Positions 46,752-56,751 of a stretch of DNA of 64,000 nt are shown here, in pieces (the first letter of the stretch is position 1; each line of letters opens with the position of its first letter). This DNA is from Liquorilactobacillus sucicola DSM 21376 = JCM 15457 (lineage in GTDB: Bacteria > Bacillota > Bacilli > Lactobacillales > Lactobacillaceae). Location: the NCBI RefSeq assembly GCF_000612445.1, contig NZ_BALC01000004.1, positions 1 through 64,000 on the forward strand, given 5' to 3'. Below the pieces are notes generated by a model. It saw only the letters and a program-made list of their open reading frames with translations. It was not told the origin of the DNA and did no database searches. Both the position numbers and the translations under genes were made by a program.

Positions 46752-47522
46752 TTATTTGATATATAACTTACGGAAATTGGAAATGTAGTCAATGGGCAGG
46801 TGCAATCCTTTTTCTAAGTAGACATCAAATGTTCCATAATGCTGGTTTATCAAATGAAATGCATGTGCTAGATAAGCTGCTTTTACGTTAAGTGAAACAT
46901 TTAAAGCAGCAAGTTTTTCTGCTGATAATTTTTGCTGGAAATATGCCAAAATTTTTTCATTTTCCTTTTTACGTGCTTGATTTGTTAACAGGTAGTCTTC
47001 AAAGATATCGGCTTCGGCTGCACCAGCAATTTTTAAAAGAAGTGCGGCTGCAAAGCCTGTGCGATCTTTACCAGCGAAGCAATGAAAGATTATAGGGTCA
47101 GTGCTATTTAGAATTTCAACTAAGAACTGATGGTAGCCCCTTTGGGAAGAAGGGCTGAGAACCAGTTCAGAATAAACTGAAAACATATGTTTCTCAATAT
47201 TTGATGAGATAACCATGTTTTTCAAGCTTGGGTTTGCTTGTCCGGGAGAAGACAGCAAATTTATATTTTCGTATGAAATGTTTTCAATTCTTGTATCGGG
47301 CCGATTGCTGATTTCTTCAGGTCTGCGAAAATCATAGATTTTTTTTAGATGAAGCTTTTTATTGAGAAAATCAATGTTTTGCGACTCTAAATTGTATAAT
47401 TCACCACTACGGAAGAAAACACCATTTTTTAACTGACCATCAGTTGTTTGATAACCGCCGATATCTCTAAAGTTAGTAATATCGGGTTGGACGAGTGCTT
47501 TTTCATATGCCACGTAATTCAC
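46752..47522 (-). CDS. Tyrosine-protein phosphatase (DSP-like)
   Basis: 256 residues. The active-site P-loop is HCFAGKDRTGF (Cys, Lys-Asp-Arg) near residue 147, and NFRDIGGY near residue 17 plus FFRSGEL are the family's N-terminal blocks. It belongs to the tyrosine phosphatase family 3/LipA-type group, whose members dephosphorylate phosphotyrosine or phosphoinositides. GTG 47522 or GTG 47513 may start it; GGGGTG is the only site nearby. It is divergent from a TetR gene, but a regulatory link is not shown. Confidence 0.82.
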   Translation of the reverse strand: MNYVAYEKALVQPDITNFRDIGGYQTTDGQLKNGVFFRSGELYNLESQNIDFLNKKLHLKKIYDFRRPEEISNRPDTRIENISYENINLLSSPGQANPSLKNMVISSNIEKHMFSVYSELVLSPSSQRGYHQFLVEILNSTDPIIFHCFAGKDRTGFAAALLLKIAGAAEADIFEDYLLTNQARKKENEKILAYFQQKLSAEKLAALNVSLNVKAAYLAHAFHLINQHYGTFDVYLEKGLHLPIDYISNFRKLYIK

Positions 47523-47740
47523 CCCTATATAGTAAGTGTAGGTTTATTGAACATGATTGTTTTCAGAAAAGATTATACAGCATAATGTTTACATTTTCTA
47601 AGAGTATTTTCAGATATAGTGATAATTACATAATTCTATTGAAAATTAGCTAACGAATATTTTTAGTCTATGAAAATATGTTAAATATGGTATTCTTTGG
47701 AATGAGTCAATTAGTATCTAGCATAGGAAAGGGGGATGAA

Positions 47741-48301
47741 ATGAGAATTAATGACGAAATATATGCGACCATTCTTCATCTTCTGGAGAAAAAAGGACCA
47801 ACATTTACAACGGCAGAGCTTGCTGCGGAATTGCAAGTTAGTAAAAGAACCGTCTATAAAATGTTCGACAGTAAAGAGATGATCATTGATAAAACGATCG
47901 ACTATGTTTTCAAAGGTATTTGTTTTGGTGAATATGAACCGTCTTCAAGAGCACAGTTTTATTCAGATGAAGTATTGCAAAAGTATCTTATCGATTTTCC
48001 CAGCACGCGGCAAGTGGATAAAATAAGCAAACATGCGCAAGTTTTAGAAAAAAGATATCCACGACAATGGCGTAAATTGAACACCTATATTGATGAGTTT
48101 GGCAAAAAAATATGTGAACTTTTTATTGTTGATCCGCATGTTCGTATTTTGACTGCTACAGAAAAAAAGGTTTTGTTAATAACAATTCAGCAGACTATTC
48201 GAAAATTATTATTGAGTAGCTACCTTGCACCTAAAGATCTAAATTTCAAAGAAGCTGTTAATTCACTGTACAACATGCTCTTGCATGGCATAGCATGTTG
48301 A
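47741..48301 (+). CDS. TetR/AcrR-family transcription regulator
   Basis: 186 residues. An N-terminal helix-turn-helix (FTTAELAAELQVSKRTVYKMFDSKEM, split here for clarity: TTAELAAELQVSKRTVYKMF near residue 21) is typical of TetR regulators, and the rest is a helical ligand domain. ATG 47741 lies 8 nt after AAAGGGGG. Its target is unknown; the divergent phosphatase and downstream tpx are candidates only. Confidence 0.8.
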   Translation: MRINDEIYATILHLLEKKGPTFTTAELAAELQVSKRTVYKMFDSKEMIIDKTIDYVFKGICFGEYEPSSRAQFYSDEVLQKYLIDFPSTRQVDKISKHAQVLEKRYPRQWRKLNTYIDEFGKKICELFIVDPHVRILTATEKKVLLITIQQTIRKLLLSSYLAPKDLNFKEAVNSLYNMLLHGIAC

Positions 48302-48610
48302 ATTTTGCCAATTTTATAAAAGACTGGTCGCGATTTTTGTTAGAAAACACAAGCAATTGTACGAAGTAAAATTATCGTCTAGCGTAACCTACAGCGGCCA
48401 AGGTAGACTTTTTAGCGAGGAAAATAAAGGGCCTAAACCTCACCTTTTTTACCCATCAGCAAAATTTTACTGGCTGAAACAGGATCTAGTTGATCATTTA
48501 GCGGAGACTAAAAGACAGTCAGATTTTTTTGCTTTTTAGACTGTTTATTGTATAATTTCACTGCTTTTGCAAGTTGAAAATGATATTACATAATGAGAGG
48601 AATGGTTCAA
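48302..48610. other. Intergenic stretch with a doubtful 60-codon frame
   Basis: A TTG-started frame at 48357-48539 has no ribosome site and no recognised motif. The T-rich stretch near 48520-48560 may hold a promoter for tpx. Nothing firm can be assigned. Confidence 0.3.
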
Positions 48611-49108
48611 ATGAAGATCACACGACATGGTGAAGCTGGACAGACTAACGGGATACCTTTTGAAGTAAAAGCAGTATTTCCTAATGTCACTTTGGAAGCT
48701 CAAGGAGACGGAAAGGTAAACATCTCAAATTTAAGGGGAAAATATACTTTGGTTAGTGTTGTTCCAGATATTAATACACGTGTATGCAGTTTATCAACTA
48801 AAAAGTTCAATCAAGAAGCAGATCAATTTGCTAAGATTAATTTTTACACAGTTTCAACCAATACTGTTGCAGAACAGGAACAGTGGTGTGCAGCCGAAGG
48901 CGTCGAAAAAATGCAGTTACTAGCAGATCACGATGGACAATTAGGAAGAAAATTGGGAATATATGTTGAAGAGAGCCATACCGATGCACGAAGTATTTGG
49001 ATCTTGGATCAGAAGGGAAGAATTGTTTATCGAGAATTGATAGTTGAGCAGTCAAATGAGCCCAATTATCAAAAAGCACTTGAATTTTTGAAGGTTCACG
49101 CAAAGTAG
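48611..49108 (+). CDS. tpx: Thiol peroxidase (Tpx)
   Basis: 165-residue peroxiredoxin reducing H2O2 and organic peroxides. The peroxidatic Cys sits in DINTRVCSLSTKKFN near residue 60 with the Thr two before it; a second Cys in EQWCAAEG near residue 95 is the resolving one. ATG 48611 follows GAGAGG; the earlier ATG at 48593 is not spaced to a site. Monocistronic with terminator. Confidence 0.9.
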   Translation: MKITRHGEAGQTNGIPFEVKAVFPNVTLEAQGDGKVNISNLRGKYTLVSVVPDINTRVCSLSTKKFNQEADQFAKINFYTVSTNTVAEQEQWCAAEGVEKMQLLADHDGQLGRKLGIYVEESHTDARSIWILDQKGRIVYRELIVEQSNEPNYQKALEFLKVHAK

Positions 49109-49174
49109 GTTGCCGAACAAAGGTAAAAAATACCAAGATTATTGGAATAACTGGGTGTACTTTTAGACTTGTTG

Positions 49175-49209
49175 GGAAGGGAAGCAGTTTCGCTGTACCT
49201 TCCTTTTTT
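49175..49209 (+). terminator. Terminator of tpx
   Basis: GGAAGGGAAGCAG pairs with CTGTACCTTCC (imperfect) and a run of six T follows. Confidence 0.65.
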
Positions 49210-49279
49210 GTACACTAATATTATTGGAGGAGTGTCACCACGAACCCTCTAAGGTAAAGGCATGGCAACGTATCAAAAA

Positions 49280-49310
49280 TAAAAAAACTTCTCTTATCGT
49301 AGGAGAAGTT
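49280..49310 (-). terminator. Terminator of the CDF gene
   Basis: AACTTCTC/GAGAAGTT hairpin; seven A on the + strand give a U-tract in minus-strand RNA. Confidence 0.75.
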
Positions 49311-49344
49311 TCAGAGTATTTAAAGCAGCAATAATTGAGAGCTT

Positions 49345-50250
49345 TTAGTTATTATGGAAATCTTTTTCTTTATCCAACAGAAGTTTTGTCCCACGACCGC
49401 GATTACATTCAGCTTGGATAGTCACATGTGAAACGTTGTAATTTTGTTTTAAAATATTTTCAATTTTGAGATAAACACATTCTGTTTGACTTAGTGGCAA
49501 ATCGGCCATGTTTACATGGACGGACAATACAAGTTCATTTTCATCAATCAACCAAGCGTGAAGATGATGAACGCCGGTTATTTCAGGAATAGTCAATAAA
49601 TCAGTTTTTATATTTTCAAAGTCGAGTTGCGGAGATGCCTCCATTAAAATTGCAAAAGTTTTGTGTACAATTGGCCATGATTCGTAAATAATATAGAGAG
49701 ACACTAAGAGTGTCATCAATGGATCAACCCAATTGATCTTGAATAAGAGAATAAGGGCTGCACTGATGATGACTCCGATTGAAGCCAAAGCATCACTGAG
49801 CAAGTGAAGGTAAGTTGCTCTGATATTAAGATTGTGCTTGGAATCATTATTTAAGAGAATCGTTGAAAATAAATTGGCAGTAAAGCTGACAACAGCAACA
49901 ACTAGCATAATGCCACCGTGCACTTCTTCAGGATGCATGAAACGTCTTAATGCTTCGAGCATTAAGAAAGCTGAAATAGCAATTAGTAAAATTGAGTTAA
50001 GCAAGGCTGCTAGGATCTCAGCTCGACGGAAACCATAAGTATTTTTGACAGTGGGAGCCCGTTTACCAATACGATTGGCAGCGTAGCTTAAAATAATTGA
50101 GAATGCGTCACCAAAATTATGGAATGCATCTGACAACAGTGACAGACTGCCTGACAAAAGGCCACCGACAAGTTCGAATAAGGTAATCATGACATTTAAT
50201 AGTGTAACTAAAAAGAAACGGCTGCCGGTTTTTAGTGAATGTTCTTCCAT
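49345..50250 (-). CDS. Cation diffusion facilitator (CzcD/ZitB-like)
   Basis: 301 residues with six predicted helices. Zinc-site ligands: LLSDAFHNFGDAF in helix 2 (Asp...His..Asp) and HLLSDALASIG in helix 5 (His...Asp), the HD-HD pattern of Zn transporters. A cytosolic ferredoxin-like C-terminal domain follows. It exports Zn2+ (and perhaps Co/Cd) in exchange for protons. ATG 50250 follows TAAGGAGG. A palindrome upstream (50281-50299) suggests a metal-sensing repressor. Confidence 0.9.
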   Translation of the reverse strand: MEEHSLKTGSRFFLVTLLNVMITLFELVGGLLSGSLSLLSDAFHNFGDAFSIILSYAANRIGKRAPTVKNTYGFRRAEILAALLNSILLIAISAFLMLEALRRFMHPEEVHGGIMLVVAVVSFTANLFSTILLNNDSKHNLNIRATYLHLLSDALASIGVIISAALILLFKINWVDPLMTLLVSLYIIYESWPIVHKTFAILMEASPQLDFENIKTDLLTIPEITGVHHLHAWLIDENELVLSVHVNMADLPLSQTECVYLKIENILKQNYNVSHVTIQAECNRGRGTKLLLDKEKDFHNN

Positions 50251-50280
50251 TGTGAACCTCCTTAGATATTTTAATTTTAT

Positions 50281-50299
50281 ATATGAACATATGCTCATA
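50281..50299. promoter_or_regulatory. Candidate ArsR/SmtB-type operator for the CDF gene
   Basis: ATATGAACATATGCTCATA is an imperfect palindrome with the TGAAC-AT-GCTCA form known for CzrA/SmtB-type zinc repressors. It lies 31 bp before the start codon. No such repressor gene is in the window. Confidence 0.5.
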
Positions 50300-50511
50300 A
50301 GACGGTTAAACTATAGCATTAAATCAAAAAAAACGCAATAGCGGATACTATGAGCTTAAGATAATAATTGGTGAAAAATTAAAAAGTTACAAAGAGGAGA
50401 AACATTGGTTTAATCATGGTAATATAATAATTATCATCGGAAATTAATTTTGGGGATAATGTGAGTTACAGCGGGTTATATATTAAGTAAGGATTCAGGA
50501 GGAAAGATAAG

Positions 50512-52182
50512 ATGTCTGAGAAAGCGAAAATCAATGCCGCACATTTAATCGTACGGTGTCTTGAAAATGAGGGAGTCAAATATGTTTTTGGAATTCCCGG
50601 TGAGGAAAACATACATTTGATTGATGCTTTAAATGAATCAAATGAGATCGAGTTCATATTAACCAGACATGAGCAAGGGGCTTCTTTTATGGCTAGCACA
50701 TATGGCAGGTTGACGGGCATTCCAGGTGTTTGTTTAGCAACTCTAGGGCCGGGAGCGATTAACTTGATGCTAGGCGTAGCCGACGCAGAAACGAATTCCA
50801 CACCGTTAGTTGCTATCAGCGCTCAAGGTGGATTGGCGCGACTGCATAAGGAATCACATCAAGTGATAGATCTGGTTGCGATGTTTAAACCGATCACACA
50901 GTATGCAGATATGATCCTAACGCCGCAAGCAGTTCCTGAAATGGTTCGTAAAGCTTTTTCGACATCTAAGCGTGATCGCCCAGGTGCTTCATACTTAGCA
51001 GTTCCGCAAGATATTGAAGAAGCACCCGTTCATGACCAAGTCAAACCATTAAAAATTGATCCAATATCAGTCACTCAGCCTACTGCTTCAGATATTGACA
51101 AGGCGCTTAAATTGATCGCTGCTGCTAAAAAGCCCGTAATTTTAGCTGGAGATGGTGTATTATGGAAACACGCCGAGCGAGAGGTTAGAGAGTTGAGCGA
51201 AGAATTGCAAATTCCTGTGGCAACAACTTTCATGAGTAAAGGGGTACTCTCGGATAGGCACAAAAATTCATTGGGTGTGGTAGGCTTCATGCGCCGGGAC
51301 TATGAAAACTTTGCAATTGATGAAGCTGATTTGATTATTTCAATTGGGTTTTCGATTCAACAGTTTGATCCTCAGAAAATAAATCCGGAAGGAAATAAAA
51401 AAATAATTCATATCAACATGTTTCGACAAGATGTTGATAGCCATTACAATGTGACTTTGAATATCATTGCTAATATACGGGCTAGCCTGCAAGCACTTTT
51501 ACAAGCATTAAAATCGCAGGAACTGCATTTCAGCCACCGGACGGCCGAAATTCGCAACCTAATTCAAGCTGAACTTGCCAGTGGACGAGAGAGCAGTGCT
51601 GTTCCTTTGAAACCACAAACAGTTGTCTATGCTACGCGTAAAGTCTTGCCTGATGATGCAGTTGTTCTGGTTGATACAGGAGCAGTTAAGATGTGGATGG
51701 CACGGTTATATCAGACGTATTTATCCAACACATGCCTCATAGACAACGGACTATCTACAATGGCATGGACATTGCCAGGCGCAATTGGGGCTAAGTTAGC
51801 CCGACCTGACAAAGTTGTAGTTGCGGTAATGGGAGATGGAAGTTTCTTGATGAATTCGCAGGAAATAGAAACGGCTGTTCGCGAAAAACTGCATCTGGTA
51901 GTTGTTATTTGGGAAGACGCTTCCTATGGACTGATTAAATGGAAAATGGATATGGAAATAAATCATCATAATGGGGTTGATTTTGATAATCCTGATTTTG
52001 TTAAGTATGCTGAAAGTTTTGGTGCTATTGGTCTGCAGGTCAAAAAGCCAGGAGAGTATCTCAAGTTCCTGCAAGAAGCTGTTGCGGCTAAAGAAGGAGT
52101 ATTTATCATAGCTGTTCCTGTCGATTATCGAGAGAACATGAAACTGATCAGTAAGTTAGGCAATACGACTGTGCGCATCTGA
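50512..52182 (+). CDS. alsS: Acetolactate synthase, catabolic type
   Basis: 556-residue TPP enzyme. Catalytic Glu54 lies in LTRHEQGASFMASTYGR and the TPP motif is MGDGSFLMNSQEIETAV. It lacks a small subunit and resembles AlsS of the acetoin pathway (FAD-independent, not feedback-inhibited), which makes acetolactate from excess pyruvate. alsD is not adjacent, so diacetyl/acetoin formation relies on a decarboxylase elsewhere or on spontaneous decay. CAGGAGGAAAG precedes the ATG. Confidence 0.9.
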   Translation: MSEKAKINAAHLIVRCLENEGVKYVFGIPGEENIHLIDALNESNEIEFILTRHEQGASFMASTYGRLTGIPGVCLATLGPGAINLMLGVADAETNSTPLVAISAQGGLARLHKESHQVIDLVAMFKPITQYADMILTPQAVPEMVRKAFSTSKRDRPGASYLAVPQDIEEAPVHDQVKPLKIDPISVTQPTASDIDKALKLIAAAKKPVILAGDGVLWKHAEREVRELSEELQIPVATTFMSKGVLSDRHKNSLGVVGFMRRDYENFAIDEADLIISIGFSIQQFDPQKINPEGNKKIIHINMFRQDVDSHYNVTLNIIANIRASLQALLQALKSQELHFSHRTAEIRNLIQAELASGRESSAVPLKPQTVVYATRKVLPDDAVVLVDTGAVKMWMARLYQTYLSNTCLIDNGLSTMAWTLPGAIGAKLARPDKVVVAVMGDGSFLMNSQEIETAVREKLHLVVVIWEDASYGLIKWKMDMEINHHNGVDFDNPDFVKYAESFGAIGLQVKKPGEYLKFLQEAVAAKEGVFIIAVPVDYRENMKLISKLGNTTVRI

Positions 52183-52229
52183 TTCGATAATAATTGGGCA
52201 AGATGTGTTTCAGATAAATTTTTAATATT

Positions 52230-52485
52230 TAAGCATTGATGAGAAGAGTAAATGCAGAAGTGGTTTTTAGCGACTGTCGATGATGAAAGGGCAGACTACA
52301 GATGTATTGAAGATGAACTCGGAGCTAGGTGATTGGTGCAAGCTGATCACTCGTAGGAATACGATATCTTTCAAGATATAATTTAATTTATATCTATGTC
52401 AATGAGGTTAACGATTGTTTAACGAATTTGGGTGGTACCGCGAAGAAAGCTCGTCCCTATAATTTTGTAGGGATGGGCTTTTTTA
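52230..52485 (+). promoter_or_regulatory. Methionine T-box riboswitch
   Basis: Stem I starts near 52231, with AGTA at 52247-52250 and upper stem AATGCA/TGTATT. The 3' strand reads GAA-G-ATG (52313-52315 = AUG), the GAA-N-XXX layout of a specifier codon, hence Met. The T-box GGGTGGTACCGCG spans 52430-52442 and the terminator GCTCGTCCCTAT / GTAGGGATGGGC plus six T is at 52449-52484. Uncharged tRNA-Met should switch on mmuP-mmuM. Confidence 0.85.
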
Positions 52486-52529
52486 GTGGCATTAGTTGCA
52501 GAAAAAGTATTGTTGATGGGGGCTTTAAA

Positions 52530-53924
52530 ATGGAGAAAAAACAGGAACATAATCTAAAACGTAGGATGGAGGCACGCCATCTATTAATGATTTCTCTGGG
52601 CGGAGTTATTGGAACAGGGTTATTTTTAAGTTCGGGATACACGATTCACGAGGCTGGGCCTGTCGGGGCAATATTAGCTTATGCTATTGGAGCAGTTGTT
52701 GTTTATTTAGTTATGCTGTGCCTTGGTGAATTAGCTGTCGCGATGCCACAAACCGGTTCTTTTCATGTCTATGCTGACAAGTTTATCGGCCCAGGCACTG
52801 GTTTTACAGTTGCAATATTGTATTGGTTAACATGGACTGTTGCTTTGGGATCTGAATTTACAGCTGCTGGGTTGATAATGCACACTTGGTTTCCACATTC
52901 TCCAACATGGATTTGGAGTCTTCTTTTCATGATTGTGATTTTTACATCCAATGCTTTATCAGTCCGTTTTTTTGCAGAAACAGAATTCTGGTTTTCAAGT
53001 ATCAAGGTGATTGCTATAATTGCTTTTATCATTATTGGTGCACTGGCTATTTGTGGAGTTATCCCAATAAAGGGTTATTCACATGCGCCTTTATTTAAGA
53101 ACCTTTATGGAGAAGGCTTGTTTCCCAATGGGTTCAAAGGCGTTTTTACGACAATGCTGACTGTTAACTTCGCTTTTTCAGGCACAGAGCTGATTGGGGT
53201 GACTGCGGGAGAAACAAAAGATCCAGAAAAGAACATTCCTAAAGCGATTAGAACAACTTTACTTAGACTAGTGATTTTTTTCATCGGTAGTATTATCGTT
53301 ATGGCAGCGTTGATCCCTTGGCAAAAAGCAGGTGTCAATCAGAGCCCCTTTGTTTTGGTTTTTAAAAGTATTGGCTTACCATTCGCAGGTGATTTGATGA
53401 ATTTTGTCGTTTTAACGGCTATTTTGTCAGCAGCTAATTCTGGGTTATATGCATCAACCAGAATGCTGTGGTCACTGGCACATGAAAAGATGATCCCTGC
53501 ACATTATGCGAAAACGAATAGACGTGGAGTACCAATTACAGCTCTGCTTGCCAGTATGTTGGGGGGGATATTGGCTTTGATTTCTAGTGTGGTGGCAGCA
53601 TCGACTGTCTATCTTGTTTTGGTCTCAATTTCAGGATTAGCGGTAGTTATTGTATGGATGGCAATTGCACTTTCAGAAATCAATTTTAGAAAGCAATGGT
53701 TGAAGAGTGGACATACAGTTGCTGAATTAAAGTTTAAAACTCCGTGGTATCCGTTTATTCCTTGGACAGCATTTATTATGAGCATGTTGTCGTGTGTTCT
53801 GATCGTATTTGATCCAACGCAACGCTCGGCATTATTTTATATGATTCCATTCCTTATTGCTTGCTATGCTGTTTATTATGGGAAGAAAGCCTTGAAACGT
53901 AGAGGAGAAAAAGCGGATTCTTAA
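52530..53924 (+). CDS. mmuP: Amino acid permease, probable S-methylmethionine importer
   Basis: 464-residue APC-superfamily permease with 12 helices: [20 protein letters not shown] near residue 19, [13 protein letters not shown], and [20 protein letters not shown] near residue 222. It lies 79 bp before a homocysteine S-methyltransferase and behind a Met T-box, so S-methylmethionine (or methionine) is the likely substrate. ATG 52530 follows GATGGGGG; the longer reading runs through the T-box and is rejected. Confidence 0.87.
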   Translation: MEKKQEHNLKRRMEARHLLMISLGGVIGTGLFLSSGYTIHEAGPVGAILAYAIGAVVVYLVMLCLGELAVAMPQTGSFHVYADKFIGPGTGFTVAILYWLTWTVALGSEFTAAGLIMHTWFPHSPTWIWSLLFMIVIFTSNALSVRFFAETEFWFSSIKVIAIIAFIIIGALAICGVIPIKGYSHAPLFKNLYGEGLFPNGFKGVFTTMLTVNFAFSGTELIGVTAGETKDPEKNIPKAIRTTLLRLVIFFIGSIIVMAALIPWQKAGVNQSPFVLVFKSIGLPFAGDLMNFVVLTAILSAANSGLYASTRMLWSLAHEKMIPAHYAKTNRRGVPITALLASMLGGILALISSVVAASTVYLVLVSISGLAVVIVWMAIALSEINFRKQWLKSGHTVAELKFKTPWYPFIPWTAFIMSMLSCVLIVFDPTQRSALFYMIPFLIACYAVYYGKKALKRRGEKADS

Positions 53925-54003
53925 TTTGAAGAGTAATAAGTAATGATTAAGGGCTGATAAAAATGGCAGTAAATATCAATGAAAGTTATGGGAGGCTTAC
54001 ACA

Positions 54004-54969
54004 ATGGATCTTATTTCAGAAAATCTAAGGAGTAAACAGCTATTGGTTGTTGATGGAGCAATGGCAACAGAACTTGAAAAAAGAGGAATTGATACCAGTA
54101 GTGACTTATGGTCAGCGACAGCGCTGATAGAGGCCCCACAAAAAATAACCGCTGTTCATCGCAGTTATTTTGAAGCTGGAGCTGATGTTGCGATTACGAA
54201 TACGTATCAAGCTAACGTGGCAGCTTTTGAAAGACAAGGATTGAATCGGGTACAAAGTGAAGCGCTGATCACACAGGCGGTTCGTTGTGCGCAAGAGGCT
54301 CGGGCTGACTTCTACGCATCTTTAACATCTAAGCAGCGTGCATTACGAGCTAAGGTACCACTAGTTGCAGGCAGTATTGGGCCTTATGGAGCATATTTGG
54401 CAGATGGAAGCGAGTATACAGGAAACTATTCGCTTACTGAAAACGAGTACCAGTCTTTTCATTATCCGCGTTTAGCTTTAATGGATAAAGCAGGTGTTGA
54501 TCTTTTTGCAATTGAAACACAGCCTAATTTTGATGAAACACGTGCTCTGCTTGATCTCATATCTCAAAAATTTCCCCACCAGACAGCATGGCTGTCTTTC
54601 AGTGTCAAGGATAGCACTCATCTATGTGATGGAACTCCAATAGCTCAGGCAGTGCAGTATTTTGAACAATATAAACAAGTGACAGCTATCGGAGTTAATT
54701 GTCTCGCGTTGGAAAAAGTTGAGGCAGTGATCAAAAATATAAAAAAGAAAACGAATAAACCGATTATTGTCTATCCTAACAACGGTGATCAATATGATCC
54801 GCATACGAAAACATGGAATTCTAATCAAAACTCTGCGACCTTTAGTGAATTAGTACCCTTATGGCAAGCAGCTGGGGCAAGATTAATCGGTGGGTGCTGC
54901 CGCACGACCCCAGCAGATATTGCAGATATTGCAACAATAGAAAAAATAGGCTTACGGCATAAAAAATAA
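54004..54969 (+). CDS. mmuM: Homocysteine S-methyltransferase
   Basis: 321-residue zinc methyltransferase that moves a methyl from S-methylmethionine to homocysteine, making two methionines. DGAMATELEKRG at the start, GADVAITNTYQAN near residue 60, GVNCLALE with one zinc Cys near residue 235, and the GGCCRTTP motif with the other two near residue 302. ATG after TGGGAGG. It shares a transcript and Met T-box with mmuP. Confidence 0.93.
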   Translation: MDLISENLRSKQLLVVDGAMATELEKRGIDTSSDLWSATALIEAPQKITAVHRSYFEAGADVAITNTYQANVAAFERQGLNRVQSEALITQAVRCAQEARADFYASLTSKQRALRAKVPLVAGSIGPYGAYLADGSEYTGNYSLTENEYQSFHYPRLALMDKAGVDLFAIETQPNFDETRALLDLISQKFPHQTAWLSFSVKDSTHLCDGTPIAQAVQYFEQYKQVTAIGVNCLALEKVEAVIKNIKKKTNKPIIVYPNNGDQYDPHTKTWNSNQNSATFSELVPLWQAAGARLIGGCCRTTPADIADIATIEKIGLRHKK

Positions 54970-55180
54970 GCAATAGTAAACTAAAACACAAAAGATAAAC
55001 TGGGTTAAGATATTGTGAATTTTAAAATTAAAAACGGTTTATAATAAGCTCTTTTTATAATGTAAAATAACAATAATTTTTTGTAATTTTCAAATGTCAC
55101 TTTAGCATTAAAAAACAAAACTCCTTTAATACAAGTAAGATTTTGATGAGTATTAAATTTTTTAATGACTACCACGGTGT

Positions 55181-55210
55181 TTGACTATAATGACTTTGAA
55201 CTTCTATTAT
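55181..55210 (+). promoter_or_regulatory. Candidate fumC promoter
   Basis: TTGACT, 18-bp spacer, TATTAT. The AT-rich stretch 54970-55180 before it shows no gene or clear terminator. Confidence 0.5.
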
Positions 55211-55214
55211 ATAG

Positions 55215-55232
55215 TTGTTAAATGTTTAACAA
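55215..55232. promoter_or_regulatory. 18-bp palindrome at the fumC transcription start
   Basis: TTGTTAAA-TG-TTTAACAA has two perfect 8-bp arms and lies directly after the -10 box, where a repressor would block initiation. The binding protein is unknown. Confidence 0.5.
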
Positions 55233-55310
55233 AGTTGCGGGATTAATTTGTGGTATTGAATTTTTTTATTATAACATGTAGTTTTTTTCACAATAAAAGG
55301 AGGAAGTAAA

Positions 55311-56669
55311 ATGCCAGAATATCGTGTAGAAGAAGATACATTAGGACCAGTAAAGATACCAGCCACGGCGTTATGGGGTCCACAGACGGAAAGAAGTCGT
55401 AACAACTTTTCAACGGGGCAATTCATGCCCTTAGTTGTTATCCGGGCTTTATTACAGATTAAAAAGGCTGCAGCTCAAGCTAATAAAGAACTTGAACAGC
55501 TTTCAGTGGAAAAAGCAGATTTAATAACCAAAGCGATCGATGAACTACTAGCCTTAGATGATGATGAACTGCGCAAGGACTTTCCATTAAGAGTTTATCA
55601 GACGGGTTCTGGAACACAGACCAATATGAATACAAATGAAGTTATTGCAAATAAAGCTGCTCAGTTAGATTCTAAAAGCAAAATATTACCTAATGACGAT
55701 GTTAACCATGGACAGAGTTCTAATGATATTTTTCCAACAGCTATGAATATCACAGCAAGTGTGGCAGTAGCCGAACTCGAAAAGGCAGCACAGCATCTGA
55801 TTGATGAATTAAAAGAAAAACAAAAAAAATACTGGCACACGGTTAAAATCGGGCGGACACATCTGCAAGATGCAACTCCATTGACTTTTGGACAGGAAGT
55901 CAGTGGATGGGTCAGCATGTTGGAACATGATTTGGAATATTTAAAGAGTTTAGATCATACATTGCTTGAATTAGCAATGGGAGGAACTGCTGTTGGCACA
56001 GGCCTGAACGCAGCTCCTGGATTTGCTGCTGATATCGCTGCACGCGTCAGCAACGTTTATGGGCAAAAATTTACGGCTGATGGCAATAAATTTTATGGTC
56101 TTGCAGCACATTCCAGTCTGAATGTAGTTCATGGAGCCTTCAAGACTTTGGCTAGTGACTTGATGAAGATTGCGAACGATGTACGCTTTTTGGGAAGTGG
56201 TCCCCGCGCTGCTTATGGTGAATTGAATATACCCGCCAATGAACCGGGATCATCTATCATGCCTGGTAAAGTAAATCCAACGCAAGCTGAAGCAATTACA
56301 ATGGCGGCTGTACGAGTTATTGGAAATGATGTAGTGGTAACACTTGCATCTTCACAAGGAAATTTTGAAATGAATGTGTACAAACCTGTTTTGATAGATG
56401 CATTTCTTGAATCAGCAGAATTGTTACGCGGAACAATGCAAAGCTTTGCAGACAAATTAATTCATGGATTAACAGTCAACAAAGAAAGAATGGAAGCGCT
56501 GGTAGATAATTCATTAATGACTGTAACTGCTCTTTCTCCGCATATCGGATATCATGATAGTGCCAAAATTGCCCAAGCAGCTGATGAAGCGGGAAGTACT
56601 TTGAGAGAAGCTGCACTTAAATCAGGCAAGGTGACACCAGAACAGTTCGATGAATGGTTGATCCTCTGA
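55311..56669 (+). CDS. fumC: Fumarate hydratase class II
   Basis: 452-residue fumarase converting malate to fumarate and back. Signatures: SGTQTNMNTNEV near residue 100, NHGQSSNDIFPTAM, GRTHLQDATP with active-site His, and GSSIMPGKVNPTQAE near residue 315. In lactobacilli without a full TCA cycle it runs from malate to fumarate. Followed by an FMN reductase, a fumarate reductase and a dicarboxylate carrier in the same direction, it forms a reductive branch to succinate. AAAGGAGGAA precedes the ATG. Confidence 0.94.
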   Translation: MPEYRVEEDTLGPVKIPATALWGPQTERSRNNFSTGQFMPLVVIRALLQIKKAAAQANKELEQLSVEKADLITKAIDELLALDDDELRKDFPLRVYQTGSGTQTNMNTNEVIANKAAQLDSKSKILPNDDVNHGQSSNDIFPTAMNITASVAVAELEKAAQHLIDELKEKQKKYWHTVKIGRTHLQDATPLTFGQEVSGWVSMLEHDLEYLKSLDHTLLELAMGGTAVGTGLNAAPGFAADIAARVSNVYGQKFTADGNKFYGLAAHSSLNVVHGAFKTLASDLMKIANDVRFLGSGPRAAYGELNIPANEPGSSIMPGKVNPTQAEAITMAAVRVIGNDVVVTLASSQGNFEMNVYKPVLIDAFLESAELLRGTMQSFADKLIHGLTVNKERMEALVDNSLMTVTALSPHIGYHDSAKIAQAADEAGSTLREAALKSGKVTPEQFDEWLIL

Positions 56670-56751
56670 AAATGACAAATGTCGATCGGTAGGGAGAAGC
56701 AACCCCTTTCTTAGTGAATGTAGTTATTTCAAAAGGAAGGAAAGATTTTAG

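Noticed and set aside
48357-48539. 60-codon TTG-start frame before tpx
   Set aside because: No ribosome binding site, no recognised motif and not needed to explain the region; kept only as a low-confidence intergenic note.
52313-52380. UAC after GAA (near 52353) as a Tyr specifier in the mmuP T-box
   Set aside because: That stretch lies in a later hairpin; the AGTA, upper stem and GAA-G-AUG layout place AUG in the specifier loop, and the genes fit Met.
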